Positions 42,678-49,758 of a DNA stretch of 64,000 bases are shown piece after piece (within the stretch, counting starts at the first letter, position 1; every line of letters begins with the position of its first letter). Under the pieces are notes generated by a model that had not been told where the DNA came from, did no database searches, and was given only the letters and a program-made list of their open reading frames with translations. A program made the position numbers and the translations under genes. This DNA is from an uncultured Treponema sp. (GTDB lineage: Bacteria; Spirochaetota; Spirochaetia; Treponematales; Treponemataceae): positions 310,001 to 374,000 of the forward strand of contig CAMVCB010000004.1 of the NCBI GenBank assembly GCA_947165895.1, in the 5' to 3' direction.

Positions 42678-43471
42678 TTCTGTACCTCGCCGCATATATT
42701 ATAACATATACTTCTCACATTTTGAGAAATAACATCTTTTACCTGATAATATGGGGAGAATTTTCTGCTAATTTCTATCCGAAGATATTTTTTCTTGAAT
42801 TCACAGAAATAATTTTTTAAATCTGGATTTAAATTTGCTTTGTTTACTAAATCATCAAGGAACAAGAGTTGAAGCTTTCTTCGCTGCAAAAAAGAAAATG
42901 CTGAAAAAATTTTTAAGATTCTTGCATATAAGTCTTTTCTGAATTTTGGAATGATGATGTGAACCTTCCCGGTTTCCAAAAGTTTAGCAATCTCATTCTC
43001 TAAAAAATCGATATTGTCTTCCATAAATAAAACTCTGAAATAATGCTTGTCTGCACCTTTTTTGATGAAAAATATCGGTGCATTTTCCTGTCCGCATTTT
43101 GGTGTCTGTTCAAATCCAAAACTGATTTTCTTACAGTGTGGAATTAAAACGGAGCAAAAATTTTCTGTCATAAGCGGAACAAAAAGGTTAAGTGCCAGAA
43201 TTGGTGTTGAATCCAAAAACTGAATTCTTTCACCAAGCATCACTGGTGAACGGTCGTAGAGTTTTATAAATTGTTGGCTTAAAGCGATTCCATAGTCCTT
43301 ATCTATAAGATTCAGTCCGGCTTCTTTCAGAGGAAGTGCATCTGGAAATAGTGTAATAATGTTGTTTTCCTCTTCGGAATAGCATTCTGTAATTCCAAGA
43401 GTCTGTTCTTTATATTTCTGAAAATGCTTTCTGATATTTTGAGTTTCAACCTTTGTCAATTTCTTCTCCAC
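42674..43471 (-). CDS. Unknown protein, first gene of the WYL/nuclease operon
   Basis: Up to 265 residues; no family recognised. Mixed alpha/beta, no signal peptide or membrane helix. It has hydrophobic strands VHIIIPKF and LQLLFLDDL, and a basic C-terminal third (FCEFKKKYLRIEISRKF). The start is uncertain: GTG at 43471 lacks a Shine-Dalgarno, while TTG at 43459 has GGAGAAG six nucleotides before it. It ends in an ATGA junction with the WYL gene, so the two are translationally coupled. Palindrome site 2 lies in its promoter. Likely a functional partner of the regulator or the nuclease (inference from operon only). Confidence 0.65.
   Translation of the reverse strand: MEKKLTKVETQNIRKHFQKYKEQTLGITECYSEEENNIITLFPDALPLKEAGLNLIDKDYGIALSQQFIKLYDRSPVMLGERIQFLDSTPILALNLFVPLMTENFCSVLIPHCKKISFGFEQTPKCGQENAPIFFIKKGADKHYFRVLFMEDNIDFLENEIAKLLETGKVHIIIPKFRKDLYARILKIFSAFSFLQRRKLQLLFLDDLVNKANLNPDLKNYFCEFKKKYLRIEISRKFSPYYQVKDVISQNVRSICYNICGEVQK
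42712..42728 (-). promoter_or_regulatory. Palindromic operator site 1 (before WYL gene)
   Basis: TTCTCA-CATTT-TGAGAA (read on plus). On the minus strand it ends 9 nt before TATAAT, so it covers the -35 position of a promoter lying inside the end of the preceding gene. Confidence 0.6.
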
Positions 43472-43514
43472 GATAAGAAAATTAATTTGATAGGTGGAGT
43501 ATATAAAATCGATT

Positions 43515-43529
43515 TCTCATGTTTTGAGA
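43515..43529 (-). promoter_or_regulatory. Palindromic operator site 2 (before the unknown/WYL/nuclease operon)
   Basis: TCTCA-TGTTT-TGAGA (plus); on the minus strand it ends 9 nt before TATATA, the same geometry as the other sites. Confidence 0.55.
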
Positions 43530-43584
43530 GACAGAGTTGATAAGATACCACTAAAAAAAGATTTGCTTTTTTTTTACAGATGTA

Positions 43585-43593
43585 TGGTATAAT
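43585..43593 (+). promoter_or_regulatory. Extended -10 promoter of the 43616 gene
   Basis: TGG followed by TATAAT (43588-43593), then AGGGGG Shine-Dalgarno and ATG at 43616. No palindrome of the shared type here. Confidence 0.5.
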
Positions 43594-43615
43594 TCATTTA
43601 TTAGGGGGATTTTTT

Positions 43616-44542
43616 ATGCGTACAATTTCAGAAAATTTTCAAAAAATTTTGATGTCGGAAAAATTAAAACCTTTGATGGATAAAATAAGAGAAGACACAA
43701 CTTTGGATTTCGAAATTAGAAATGAAAGGATTGAAATATATTATAGAGGACTTGAATTATTCTCTATTTATTATCCAAACAATAAATGTTTATTCAAGTT
43801 TAATGAGAAACTTAATTTTAAAGATATGGATGATACGGATTCTTCCATCGAAGAAATTCTGGAAAATTTTATCCCAAAAGGCAAAGATAAGTTGGAAAAA
43901 TATGTAGATTCGGAAGAAGAATCGCAACAGATAATTATTCGTGAGAACAATTTGTCAACAAAAGCTGATCAAACGAGTTATTATATTGCAGATATCGAAT
44001 ACAAAATCAATATTCCTAAGCTAAGATTTGATTTGCTTGCTGTAAAATCCATAAAAGATCAAAAGGACAGAAAAACACCTCCGAAATCATTTGCAATTAT
44101 TGAGTTGAAGTATGGTGCTGAATCAGCTATTAACTCTGGCAAACAAAGTAAATCTGATTTGAAAAATCATTTTGCAGATTTATCGGAATTTATAAAACAA
44201 AATAAGAATTGGAAAGAAGAATTAAAGGCGCAAATAAGATATTCTTTTAATTTAAAATGGACTTTGAATGTATTAAGACGTCCAAAACAAGATTTGTGTG
44301 TTGGAGAGAATGATTTAGATGATAAACCTGAATACATAATAATTCTTGCAAATTATAAGGCTAATGAATTAAGAACGAAACCTGAAAAATTGATAAACAC
44401 ATTAAAGAATATTAAAGAGTCTTATTCTAATGTTTTTGAAGCATTTGATGTGAAAATCGCTGTAGCTGTTTTCGTGGGGTATGGTTTATACTCAGAATAC
44501 ATGAAGCCGTATAATGACTTTATAGCAGAATTGGAAAAATAA
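43616..44542 (+). CDS. PD-(D/E)XK nuclease-superfamily-like protein
   Basis: 308 residues, no signal or membrane segment. After an N-terminal domain (ISENFQKILMSEKLKPLMDK, LDFEIRNERIEIYYRG) comes KLRFDLLAVKS (Asp139) and FAIIELKYGAES (Glu163, Lys165), the D-(E)xK pattern of PD-(D/E)XK enzymes, then charged helices and a strand VKIAVAVFVGYG. Family not identified. Strongly AT-rich compared with core genes. The ATG at 43616 follows AGGGGG; the frame from 43580 is not used. A broken paralogue follows at 44676. Terminator at 44566. Confidence 0.6.
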   Translation: MRTISENFQKILMSEKLKPLMDKIREDTTLDFEIRNERIEIYYRGLELFSIYYPNNKCLFKFNEKLNFKDMDDTDSSIEEILENFIPKGKDKLEKYVDSEEESQQIIIRENNLSTKADQTSYYIADIEYKINIPKLRFDLLAVKSIKDQKDRKTPPKSFAIIELKYGAESAINSGKQSKSDLKNHFADLSEFIKQNKNWKEELKAQIRYSFNLKWTLNVLRRPKQDLCVGENDLDDKPEYIIILANYKANELRTKPEKLINTLKNIKESYSNVFEAFDVKIAVAVFVGYGLYSEYMKPYNDFIAELEK

Positions 44543-44565
44543 ACAATAAACAAAGATTTAGTGCT

Positions 44566-44599
44566 AACCGCGGGAATAAATCTCGCGGTTATTTTTTTT
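44566..44599 (+). terminator. Terminator after the PD-(D/E)XK-like gene
   Basis: AACCGCG (44566-44572) / CGCGGTT (44584-44590), then A and eight T. Confidence 0.85.
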
Positions 44600-44610
44600 G
44601 TATCTCTAAT

Positions 44611-44623
44611 TCTCAAAATGAGA
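44611..44623 (+). promoter_or_regulatory. Palindromic operator site 3 (before the broken paralogue)
   Basis: TCTCA-AAA-TGAGA, spacer 3 instead of 5, then 13 nt and TATTAT. Downstream sequence (ATTTG-N-TATTATT and CCATAAT) is shared with site 4. Confidence 0.5.
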
Positions 44624-44675
44624 GAAATTGATTTGTTATTATTTGTCCATAATCAATGCACAGGAGGCTTTGTTT

Positions 44676-44972
44676 ATGCGAGCAATTTCAGAAAATTTTG
44701 AGAAGTTTTTGCAGTCAGATGAATTAAAACCTTTGATGAATAAAATCAAAGTTGATTCAACTTTAGATTTTGAAATTAGAGAAGATAAATATGAGATTTA
44801 GTACAGAGGCGCTGAAATATTTTCGATAGAAGAAAAAGACGGCAAATTTTATTTTACCAAGCAACCAAATCACTATATAAAATCTGAAGATGAATTGATA
44901 ACGCCAGCCACGATTTCCAAATATATATGTGTCGAAATCCCTAAAAGAAAAGATATCTTTGATTGCATATGA
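44676..44972 (+). pseudogene. Broken and truncated paralogue of the 43616 gene
   Basis: ATG with AGGAGG upstream opens a frame starting MRAISENFEKFLQSDELKPL, closely matching the start of the 43616 protein (MRTISENFQKILMSEKLKPL). After 41 codons an in-frame TAG (44799-44801) replaces the Tyr of YYRG; the match resumes as YRGAEIFSIEE and ends at TGA 44970-44972 without any nuclease domain. Promoter and ribosome binding site are intact, so a 41-residue N-terminal peptide could still be made. Confidence 0.85.
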
Positions 44973-44993
44973 AAATAATTATCTAAGCCCTGA

Positions 44994-45012
44994 TTTCTCA
45001 AACTGTGAGAAA
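44994..45012 (+). promoter_or_regulatory. Palindromic operator site 4 (before membrane/FliG-like operon)
   Basis: TTTCTCA-AACTG-TGAGAAA, perfect 7-bp arms. The TGAGA half ends 11 nt before TATTAT (45022-45027). Confidence 0.6.
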
Positions 45013-45058
45013 TCAATTTGGTATTATTCGCCCATAATTTAGGAAACGGAGGTTTTAT

Positions 45059-45769
45059 ATGTTTGATGATATCAAAAGCATTTTTACGTCACGAAGCTTT
45101 AATTACCGTTTAAAACAGATTAAGCATAAAAAATCCGAAGAAAAAATAATGCGGGCTGAATACCGCCGGTTGCGGAGTTTTACCCCAATCAAAAAATTAC
45201 TGTATTCAAAGGAAATGATTGCACTGTATATACTTTTTGGAATCGAAGTTCTTAATCTTCTTGTTTTATTATTTGTAAAATTTTATCCAACTCCCGTGTC
45301 ACTGAAAGATGCAAATATTTTGATTAGAGTTATTCGATTTTTAGGAGACTTTGTATTTCTAATTATTTATTTTGTTATTGCGTTGATGAAAGAATACTTA
45401 TGGGCTTGCATTATTTTTTCATTGCTTTGTGTTTTCGTATTTATAAAATTAACTGCTGTTTTTCTGAAGTGGAAAAATCAGGATAGGGCAATGAAAATAG
45501 TTCTGGAAAAAATCTGCCGAAAGTGTGGTTGTTTTTCTGTGGTGCGGATAGATGAAGTTTTAGTTAATGAGTCAGAATGTGTTGCATCGGAAACTGAATT
45601 TCAGCCAGTTGTAACTACATCTGCCAGAACTGGACATGTAATATCAGAAACTTATGTTCCTGTTCAAGATGTTTATACAAAGGTTACTCAGCATATCCGC
45701 GATGAATATTGCTGTAAGCGTTGTGGTGACAGGTTTGCCATGCAGCGTGTTCTTACTTTTAGAAGATAA
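45059..45769 (+). CDS. Membrane protein with C-terminal zinc-ribbon-like cysteines
   Basis: 236 residues; family unknown. A basic N-terminal ~50 residues, three membrane helices (~53-73, 94-110, 113-136), then a soluble tail with ICRKCGC (Cys153/156/158) and YCCKRCGDRF (Cys218/219/222). The CxxC pairs, separated by ~65 residues, probably bind one zinc ion in a ribbon. Preceded by GGAGG. The FliG-like gene starts 16 nt after its stop, so both are one transcript under operator site 4. The cytoplasmic tail could dock the FliG-like protein at the membrane (inference). Confidence 0.65.
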   Translation: MFDDIKSIFTSRSFNYRLKQIKHKKSEEKIMRAEYRRLRSFTPIKKLLYSKEMIALYILFGIEVLNLLVLLFVKFYPTPVSLKDANILIRVIRFLGDFVFLIIYFVIALMKEYLWACIIFSLLCVFVFIKLTAVFLKWKNQDRAMKIVLEKICRKCGCFSVVRIDEVLVNESECVASETEFQPVVTTSARTGHVISETYVPVQDVYTKVTQHIRDEYCCKRCGDRFAMQRVLTFRR

Positions 45770-45785
45770 TTTCAGGGGGTATTTT

Positions 45786-46406
45786 ATGATTAAATTTGAA
45801 AACAGAATTTCACAGATGTCGGAAGAAGCGATTTTAAAAACGCAGAAGGTTAATGCTCAAATATGCAAGGTGTTTTTAGATGAAGAACTTGACTGCACAA
45901 AAAACGCTGAATATTTGCATTCTCGTTTTGAAGAAAAGTTCCAGAAGTTTTTACACGATTTTTACGCATCAGAAGTTTTCGGAGATGAAGAAACAAAAAG
46001 AAAACTTTCGCAAAAAATATTTGAAAATCCACAGGTTAAGGTTCATCGTCTTGAAGAAATTGATTCGGAACTTCCGCAGATATTTAAATCGCAGTTTTAC
46101 AGTTTTGATGTATTTCTGAAACTTGATAACCGGGCAATTCAAAAAATCCTGAGGGATGTGAATGGGAATGATTTGGCGATGGCGCTGAAAGGTGAATGTG
46201 AAGAGCTACAAAATAAATTCTTTAGAAATATGTCAAAAGAAGCGGCTGAGTTTATAAAGGAAGATATGGAATTTCTCAGCCCAGTTTATAAATCGACTGT
46301 AATTTCTGCACAACAGAAAATTCTTGATGTTGTTTATAAATTGAAGGAATCAAAAGATATTGCTGTTCCAGATTATTCTGCTGAGGACATTATTTTAGAC
46401 ATTTAA
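45786..46406 (+). CDS. FliG C-terminal-domain protein, orphan
   Basis: 206 residues. The C-terminal half (~105-192) reads like the FliG rotor/torque domain: FDVFLKLDNRAIQKILRDV, NDLAMALKGECEELQNKFF, RNMSKEAAEFIKEDMEFL and SAQQKILDVVYKLKES, all in FliG order and spacing. The N-terminal ~100 residues are helical and charged and do not match FliG N or middle domains (no EHPQ motif seen). So it is a domain-swapped FliG relative and not the flagellar switch gene; no flagellar gene is in the window. The ATG at 45786 is preceded by AGGGGG; the longer frame from 45654 runs inside the previous gene. Confidence 0.78.
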   Translation: MIKFENRISQMSEEAILKTQKVNAQICKVFLDEELDCTKNAEYLHSRFEEKFQKFLHDFYASEVFGDEETKRKLSQKIFENPQVKVHRLEEIDSELPQIFKSQFYSFDVFLKLDNRAIQKILRDVNGNDLAMALKGECEELQNKFFRNMSKEAAEFIKEDMEFLSPVYKSTVISAQQKILDVVYKLKESKDIAVPDYSAEDIILDI

Positions 46407-46466
46407 GTTGTGCTGTGTTAAAAAGCAGGCGTTGCGGGCGGCGTTTGAGCCCGCTGGGTGGGGTAG

Positions 46467-46490
46467 CGGAAGACCGCGTAGCGGGCTGAA
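46467..46490 (+). repeat. Short GC-rich intergenic repeat, copy 1
   Basis: CGGAAGACCGC, 3 nt, GCGGGCTGAA; recurs at 63323-63345 with a 2-nt spacer. Located after the last gene of an AT-rich accessory block in both cases. Confidence 0.55.
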
Positions 46491-46494
46491 GCGA

Positions 46495-46512
46495 GGGGCG
46501 GGGCTCCGCCCC
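46495..46512. other. GC hairpin between convergent genes
   Basis: GGGGCGG-GGCT-CCGCCCC, perfect 7-bp stem, no T-tract on either side; may end or stabilise the FliG-like and nrdD transcripts. Confidence 0.45.
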
Positions 46513-46517
46513 ACATC

Positions 46518-48680
46518 TTACAGATGAAGTACCCTCTCTTTAATTTCCTGCGTTCTTCCCTGGTTCCAGTACTGGGTGCCGATGTAGCCGCAGGTTCGGC
46601 GGGTTACGTTCATTGTGGACTGGTCGGTGTTGCCGCACTGAGGACATTTCCAGATGAGCTTTCCGTCGTTGTCTTCTACAACCTGGATTTCGCCGGTGTA
46701 GCCGCACTTCTGGCAGCAGTCAGATTTTGTGTTGAGCTCGGCGTACATGATGTTTTCGTAGATGTGCTTCAAAACTGCCATAACAGCCGGAATGTTGTTT
46801 TCCATGTTTGGAACTTCAACATAGCTTACAGCCCCTCCCGGGCTCAGCTCCTGGAACTGGCTTTCGAAGGTGAGCTTTGAGAAAGCATCGATATTTTCAG
46901 TTACGTGTACGTGGTAGCTGTTTGTGATGTAGTTCTTATCTGTAACGCCTGGAATTTCACCGAAGCGCTGTTTAAGGGCTTTTGCAAACTTGTAGGTTGT
47001 GCTTTCCAGCGGTGTTCCGTACAGGCTGAATGCGATTGTGCTTTCTTCGCGCCATTTTGCACAGGCTTCGTTCATGTGCTTCATGATTTTGAGGGCAAAT
47101 GGAGTTACACTCGGGTCTGTATGAGGCTTTCCTGTCATGTAACGTACACATTCGCAGAGTCCGGCATAGCCCAGAGATATTGTAGAGTAGCCGTTGAACA
47201 AAAGCTTGTCGATTACTTCGCCCTTTTCAAGGCGGGCAAGGGCGCCGTTCTGCCAGAGAATCGGGGCAACATCACTTGGAGTTCCCAAAAGTCTTTTGTG
47301 GCGGATCATAAGGGCGCGGTGGCAAAGCTCAAGACGCTCGTCAAAAATCTTCCAGAACTTTTCTTCGTCTTTTCCTGAAGAGCAGGCAACGTCTACCAGG
47401 TTGATTGTAACAACACCCTGGTTAAAGCGGCCGTAGAACTTAGGACGACCTGTTTCGTCGCGGTAAACTGTAAGGAATGAACGGCAGCCCATACATGGGT
47501 AGCAGTTTCCTTCCTTGAGCTCGAACATCTTCTTTTCTGAAATATAGTCAGGAACAAGTCGTTTTGCAGTACATTTTGCGGCAAGCTCTGTAAGGTAGTA
47601 GTATTTACCTTCCGGTGTAATGTTATCCGGTTCGAGAACGTAAATCAGTTTAGGGAAGGCTGGAGTTACCCAGTAGCCTTTTTCGTTACGAACACCCTGT
47701 GTACGCTGCTTGAGAACTTCTTCAATAATAAGGGCCAGATCAGCCTTTTCCTGTTCGTTTTTAGCTTCGTTCAGGTACATGAAAACTGTAACAAAAGGAG
47801 ACTGTCCGTTTGTAGTCATCAAAGTTACAACCTGATACTGGATTGTCTGAACACCCTTTGTGATTTCATCTGCAAGACGGCGTTCAACGATTTTGTCGAA
47901 CTGCTCTTTAGTGAAGTTCACGCCGGTTTCTTCAATCATATTGTTCAGTTCTTTGATGAGCTTTTTGCGGCTTACATCAACAAAGGGAGCCAGGTGAGTG
48001 AGCGAAATTGACTGTCCGCCGTACTGGCTTGATGCAACCTGGGCAATAATCTGAGTTGCAATATTGCAGGCTGTAGAGAAGGAATGAGGAGTGTCGATTT
48101 TTGTTCCGCTGATTACAGTTCCGTTCTGCAGCATGTCTTCCAGATTTACAAGGTCACAGTTGTGCATGTGCTGGGCAAAATAGTCTGCATCGTGGAAGTG
48201 AATGATTCCCTCATTGTGTGCCTGAACAATGTCTTCGTCCAGAAGGAAGCGTTTTGTAATATCCTTAGAAACTTCGCCTGCCATGTAGTCACGCTGAACC
48301 GAAACAACAGTCGAGTTTTTGTTTGAGTTTTCCTGTTTTACTTCCTCATTTGCACATTCCAGCAGAGAAAGAATCTGCTTGTCGGTAGAGTTTGCCTTGC
48401 GAAGCAGGGCATGGCGGTAGCGGTAAGTGATGTAGATTTTTGCAATGTTAAATGCACCGATTTTCATAAGCTCGGTTTCTACAAGGTCCTGAATAGCTTC
48501 AACGTTAAGCTGAACCTTGCTGGCTTTACATTCTGCGCCAACCTTTGCGGCAACCGCCTTAATATATTCGTCTGTAAGTCTGTCGCTTTCCGGTACAACG
48601 GCATTCGCCTTACTGATAGCCGTCTCAATTTTTCTGATGTCAAAAATAGCTTCTTCGCCGTTACGTTTAATGATTTTCAT
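46518..48680 (-). CDS. nrdD: Anaerobic ribonucleoside-triphosphate reductase (class III)
   Basis: About 720 residues. N-terminal ATP-cone (MKIIKRNGEEAIFDIRKIETAI), then HDADYFAQHMHNCDLVNLEDM, active-site Cys in EGNCYPCMGCRSFL, SLGYAGLCECVRYMTG, C-terminal zinc site CCQKCGYTG and WKCPQCGN, and glycyl-radical loop RRTCGYIGTQYW. It reduces ribonucleotides to deoxyribonucleotides under anoxia using formate or thioredoxin-type reductant. The ATG at 48680 (GGTGG upstream) is chosen over GTG at 48689. NrdR boxes lie upstream. Its activase nrdG is displaced ~8 kb downstream by the island. Confidence 0.97.
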   Translation of the reverse strand: MKIIKRNGEEAIFDIRKIETAISKANAVVPESDRLTDEYIKAVAAKVGAECKASKVQLNVEAIQDLVETELMKIGAFNIAKIYITYRYRHALLRKANSTDKQILSLLECANEEVKQENSNKNSTVVSVQRDYMAGEVSKDITKRFLLDEDIVQAHNEGIIHFHDADYFAQHMHNCDLVNLEDMLQNGTVISGTKIDTPHSFSTACNIATQIIAQVASSQYGGQSISLTHLAPFVDVSRKKLIKELNNMIEETGVNFTKEQFDKIVERRLADEITKGVQTIQYQVVTLMTTNGQSPFVTVFMYLNEAKNEQEKADLALIIEEVLKQRTQGVRNEKGYWVTPAFPKLIYVLEPDNITPEGKYYYLTELAAKCTAKRLVPDYISEKKMFELKEGNCYPCMGCRSFLTVYRDETGRPKFYGRFNQGVVTINLVDVACSSGKDEEKFWKIFDERLELCHRALMIRHKRLLGTPSDVAPILWQNGALARLEKGEVIDKLLFNGYSTISLGYAGLCECVRYMTGKPHTDPSVTPFALKIMKHMNEACAKWREESTIAFSLYGTPLESTTYKFAKALKQRFGEIPGVTDKNYITNSYHVHVTENIDAFSKLTFESQFQELSPGGAVSYVEVPNMENNIPAVMAVLKHIYENIMYAELNTKSDCCQKCGYTGEIQVVEDNDGKLIWKCPQCGNTDQSTMNVTRRTCGYIGTQYWNQGRTQEIKERVLHL

Positions 48681-48750
48681 TTTTTCCACCCGTTTATTCT
48701 TTCAGCCCTTTTTTATAGGGGCGAGTTTTATTTTTTTTTAGCATAATAAA

Positions 48751-48798
48751 ACACTAGATGTAGTGTTTAGGTAAGTTAAAATATACTACGGATAGAGG
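48751..48798 (-). promoter_or_regulatory. Pair of NrdR boxes and promoter of nrdD
   Basis: ACACTAGATGTAGTGT (48751-48766) fits the NrdR consensus and is palindromic. A weaker box ATACTACGGATAGAGG (48783-48798) lies 32 bp away centre to centre, about three helical turns, as NrdR pairs usually are. The first box sits between a TATTAT -10 (48748-48743, minus) and its -35, so NrdR with dATP/ATP would repress nrdD. Confidence 0.75.
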
Positions 48799-48837
48799 GT
48801 TGTGTTCAATAATCTGCAAAGAGAATTTTTGAGAAAA

Positions 48838-49284
48838 TTACAGCCTTGCCTTCTGGTATGCCGTTTTCAAATCTTCGTCATATGTTTTCAGCGGAATATT
48901 GTAACGTCTTGCAAGCTCAAGGTAGGCGGCATCGTAAAAGGTAAGCTTGTTTTCTTCGGCCAGATTAAAAACACGCATCCATATTTCTTCATCCATTTCT
49001 GGATCTGTATAAATCGGGAGTTGTCTTAAATCATACATAGTGTCATCAATATCGGCTCTTAATAAACGGGCAAAACCTGTTTTCTTATTTGGTCTGGTGT
49101 TCATTAAGAGCACGTTTCCTATTTCATACCAGAAGAGCTGCGGGACATAAATTTGTCCGTTGTTTGTAAGAAGAGCATTAATCTCTCTTGTCGTTTCTTC
49201 TGTGTTTTCTTCTTCCAGCAGATATGAAACTAAAAAGGAGTTGTCTGCGACAAAGCAGGGGAATGTACTAGTATTTTCTTCCAT
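48838..49284 (-). CDS. PIN-domain toxin (VapC-like)
   Basis: 148 residues. PIN RNase features: FVADNSFLVSYLL (first Asp), PQLFWYEIGNVLLM (Glu), LTFYDAAYLELAR (Asp) and KTYDEDLKTA (last Asp). The gene overlaps the antitoxin gene by 17 nt, the usual coupling. It would cleave RNA, often tRNA, when the antitoxin is lost. Family assignment to VapC rather than another PIN group is by context. Confidence 0.85.
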   Translation of the reverse strand: MEENTSTFPCFVADNSFLVSYLLEEENTEETTREINALLTNNGQIYVPQLFWYEIGNVLLMNTRPNKKTGFARLLRADIDDTMYDLRQLPIYTDPEMDEEIWMRVFNLAEENKLTFYDAAYLELARRYNIPLKTYDEDLKTAYQKARL

Positions 49285-49567
49285 ATTCCTTCCATTCCTT
49301 TATCATTTTCTGTGTAACAGGTTCCATACTCTGACGTATTCGTCTTTGTTCTATTATGGCTCTTCTTGATTCTATTCTTTGAGCAGCCTTCTGTGCTTCT
49401 GTCTGTTCAATATTCTGAGGGCTCTGTAAAACTGCCACCTTTTTTCCGTTCTTTGTGATTTCTATGACTATTCCTTCGGCGGCCTTGCGTAAAAGCTCCG
49501 AAAAATGAGTTTTTGCATCAAATGAACCGATTGAAATTGTATTTGCATTCATTGTGTACACAGGCAC
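49268..49567 (-). CDS. Phd/YefM-type antitoxin
   Basis: Up to 99 residues. N-terminal Phd/YefM DNA-binding fold: SIGSFDAKTHFSELLRKAAEG, IVIEITKNGKKVAVLQSP. The C-terminal basic/acidic helix (RRAIIEQRRIRQSMEPV) should bind the PIN toxin. Start uncertain between GTG 49567, GTG 49561 (AGGGGG five nucleotides upstream) and ATG 49552. It probably represses its own promoter at 49584-49611. Confidence 0.85.
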   Translation of the reverse strand: MPVYTMNANTISIGSFDAKTHFSELLRKAAEGIVIEITKNGKKVAVLQSPQNIEQTEAQKAAQRIESRRAIIEQRRIRQSMEPVTQKMIKEWKEYGRKY

Positions 49568-49583
49568 CCCCTTTTACGAATTC

Positions 49584-49611
49584 ATTATAAATCATAATTG
49601 TTTAAAGTCAA
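49584..49611 (-). promoter_or_regulatory. Promoter of the antitoxin-toxin pair
   Basis: Minus strand TTGACT (49611-49606), 16-nt spacer, TATAAT (49589-49584). A direct repeat AGTTTATA, 4 nt, AGTTTATA lies just upstream (49614-49633) and could be an operator. Confidence 0.65.
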
Positions 49612-49727
49612 CCAGTTTATAGACTAGTTTATATATAGTTTTTAATTAATCCTATGAAGATTTTCAGACATAAGTGAAAAAAGTTTCATGCAAAATGTTT
49701 AGTCTTTTAGCGGCATCAATGATTTTT

Positions 49728-49758
49728 CCCCGGCGCGTTTTGTTGCCGGGGATTTTTT
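49728..49758 (+). terminator. Strong terminator on the plus strand, opposite the end of era
   Basis: CCCCGGC (49728-49734) / GCCGGGG (49745-49751) then ATTTTTTT. No plus-strand gene ends nearby; the minus-strand reading gives A instead of U after the stem. Confidence 0.7.

Noticed and set aside
44611..45012. CRISPR array from the repeated TCTCA/TGAGA palindromes
   Set aside because: Only four copies, in both orientations, at irregular distances and each tied to a promoter; no regular spacers and no cas genes.
45654..45785. Longer N-terminus for the FliG-like protein
   Set aside because: That frame overlaps the end of the zinc-ribbon gene; the ATG at 45786 has an AGGGGG ribosome site.
46411..46517. 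GC-rich stretch as part of an rRNA or other large RNA gene
   Set aside because: Too short; explained by a repeat and a hairpin between convergent genes.
46905..47378. 157-codon open frame antisense to nrdD
   Set aside because: It lies wholly inside the highly conserved nrdD gene, has no ribosome site, and its composition is what the complementary third-codon pattern produces.
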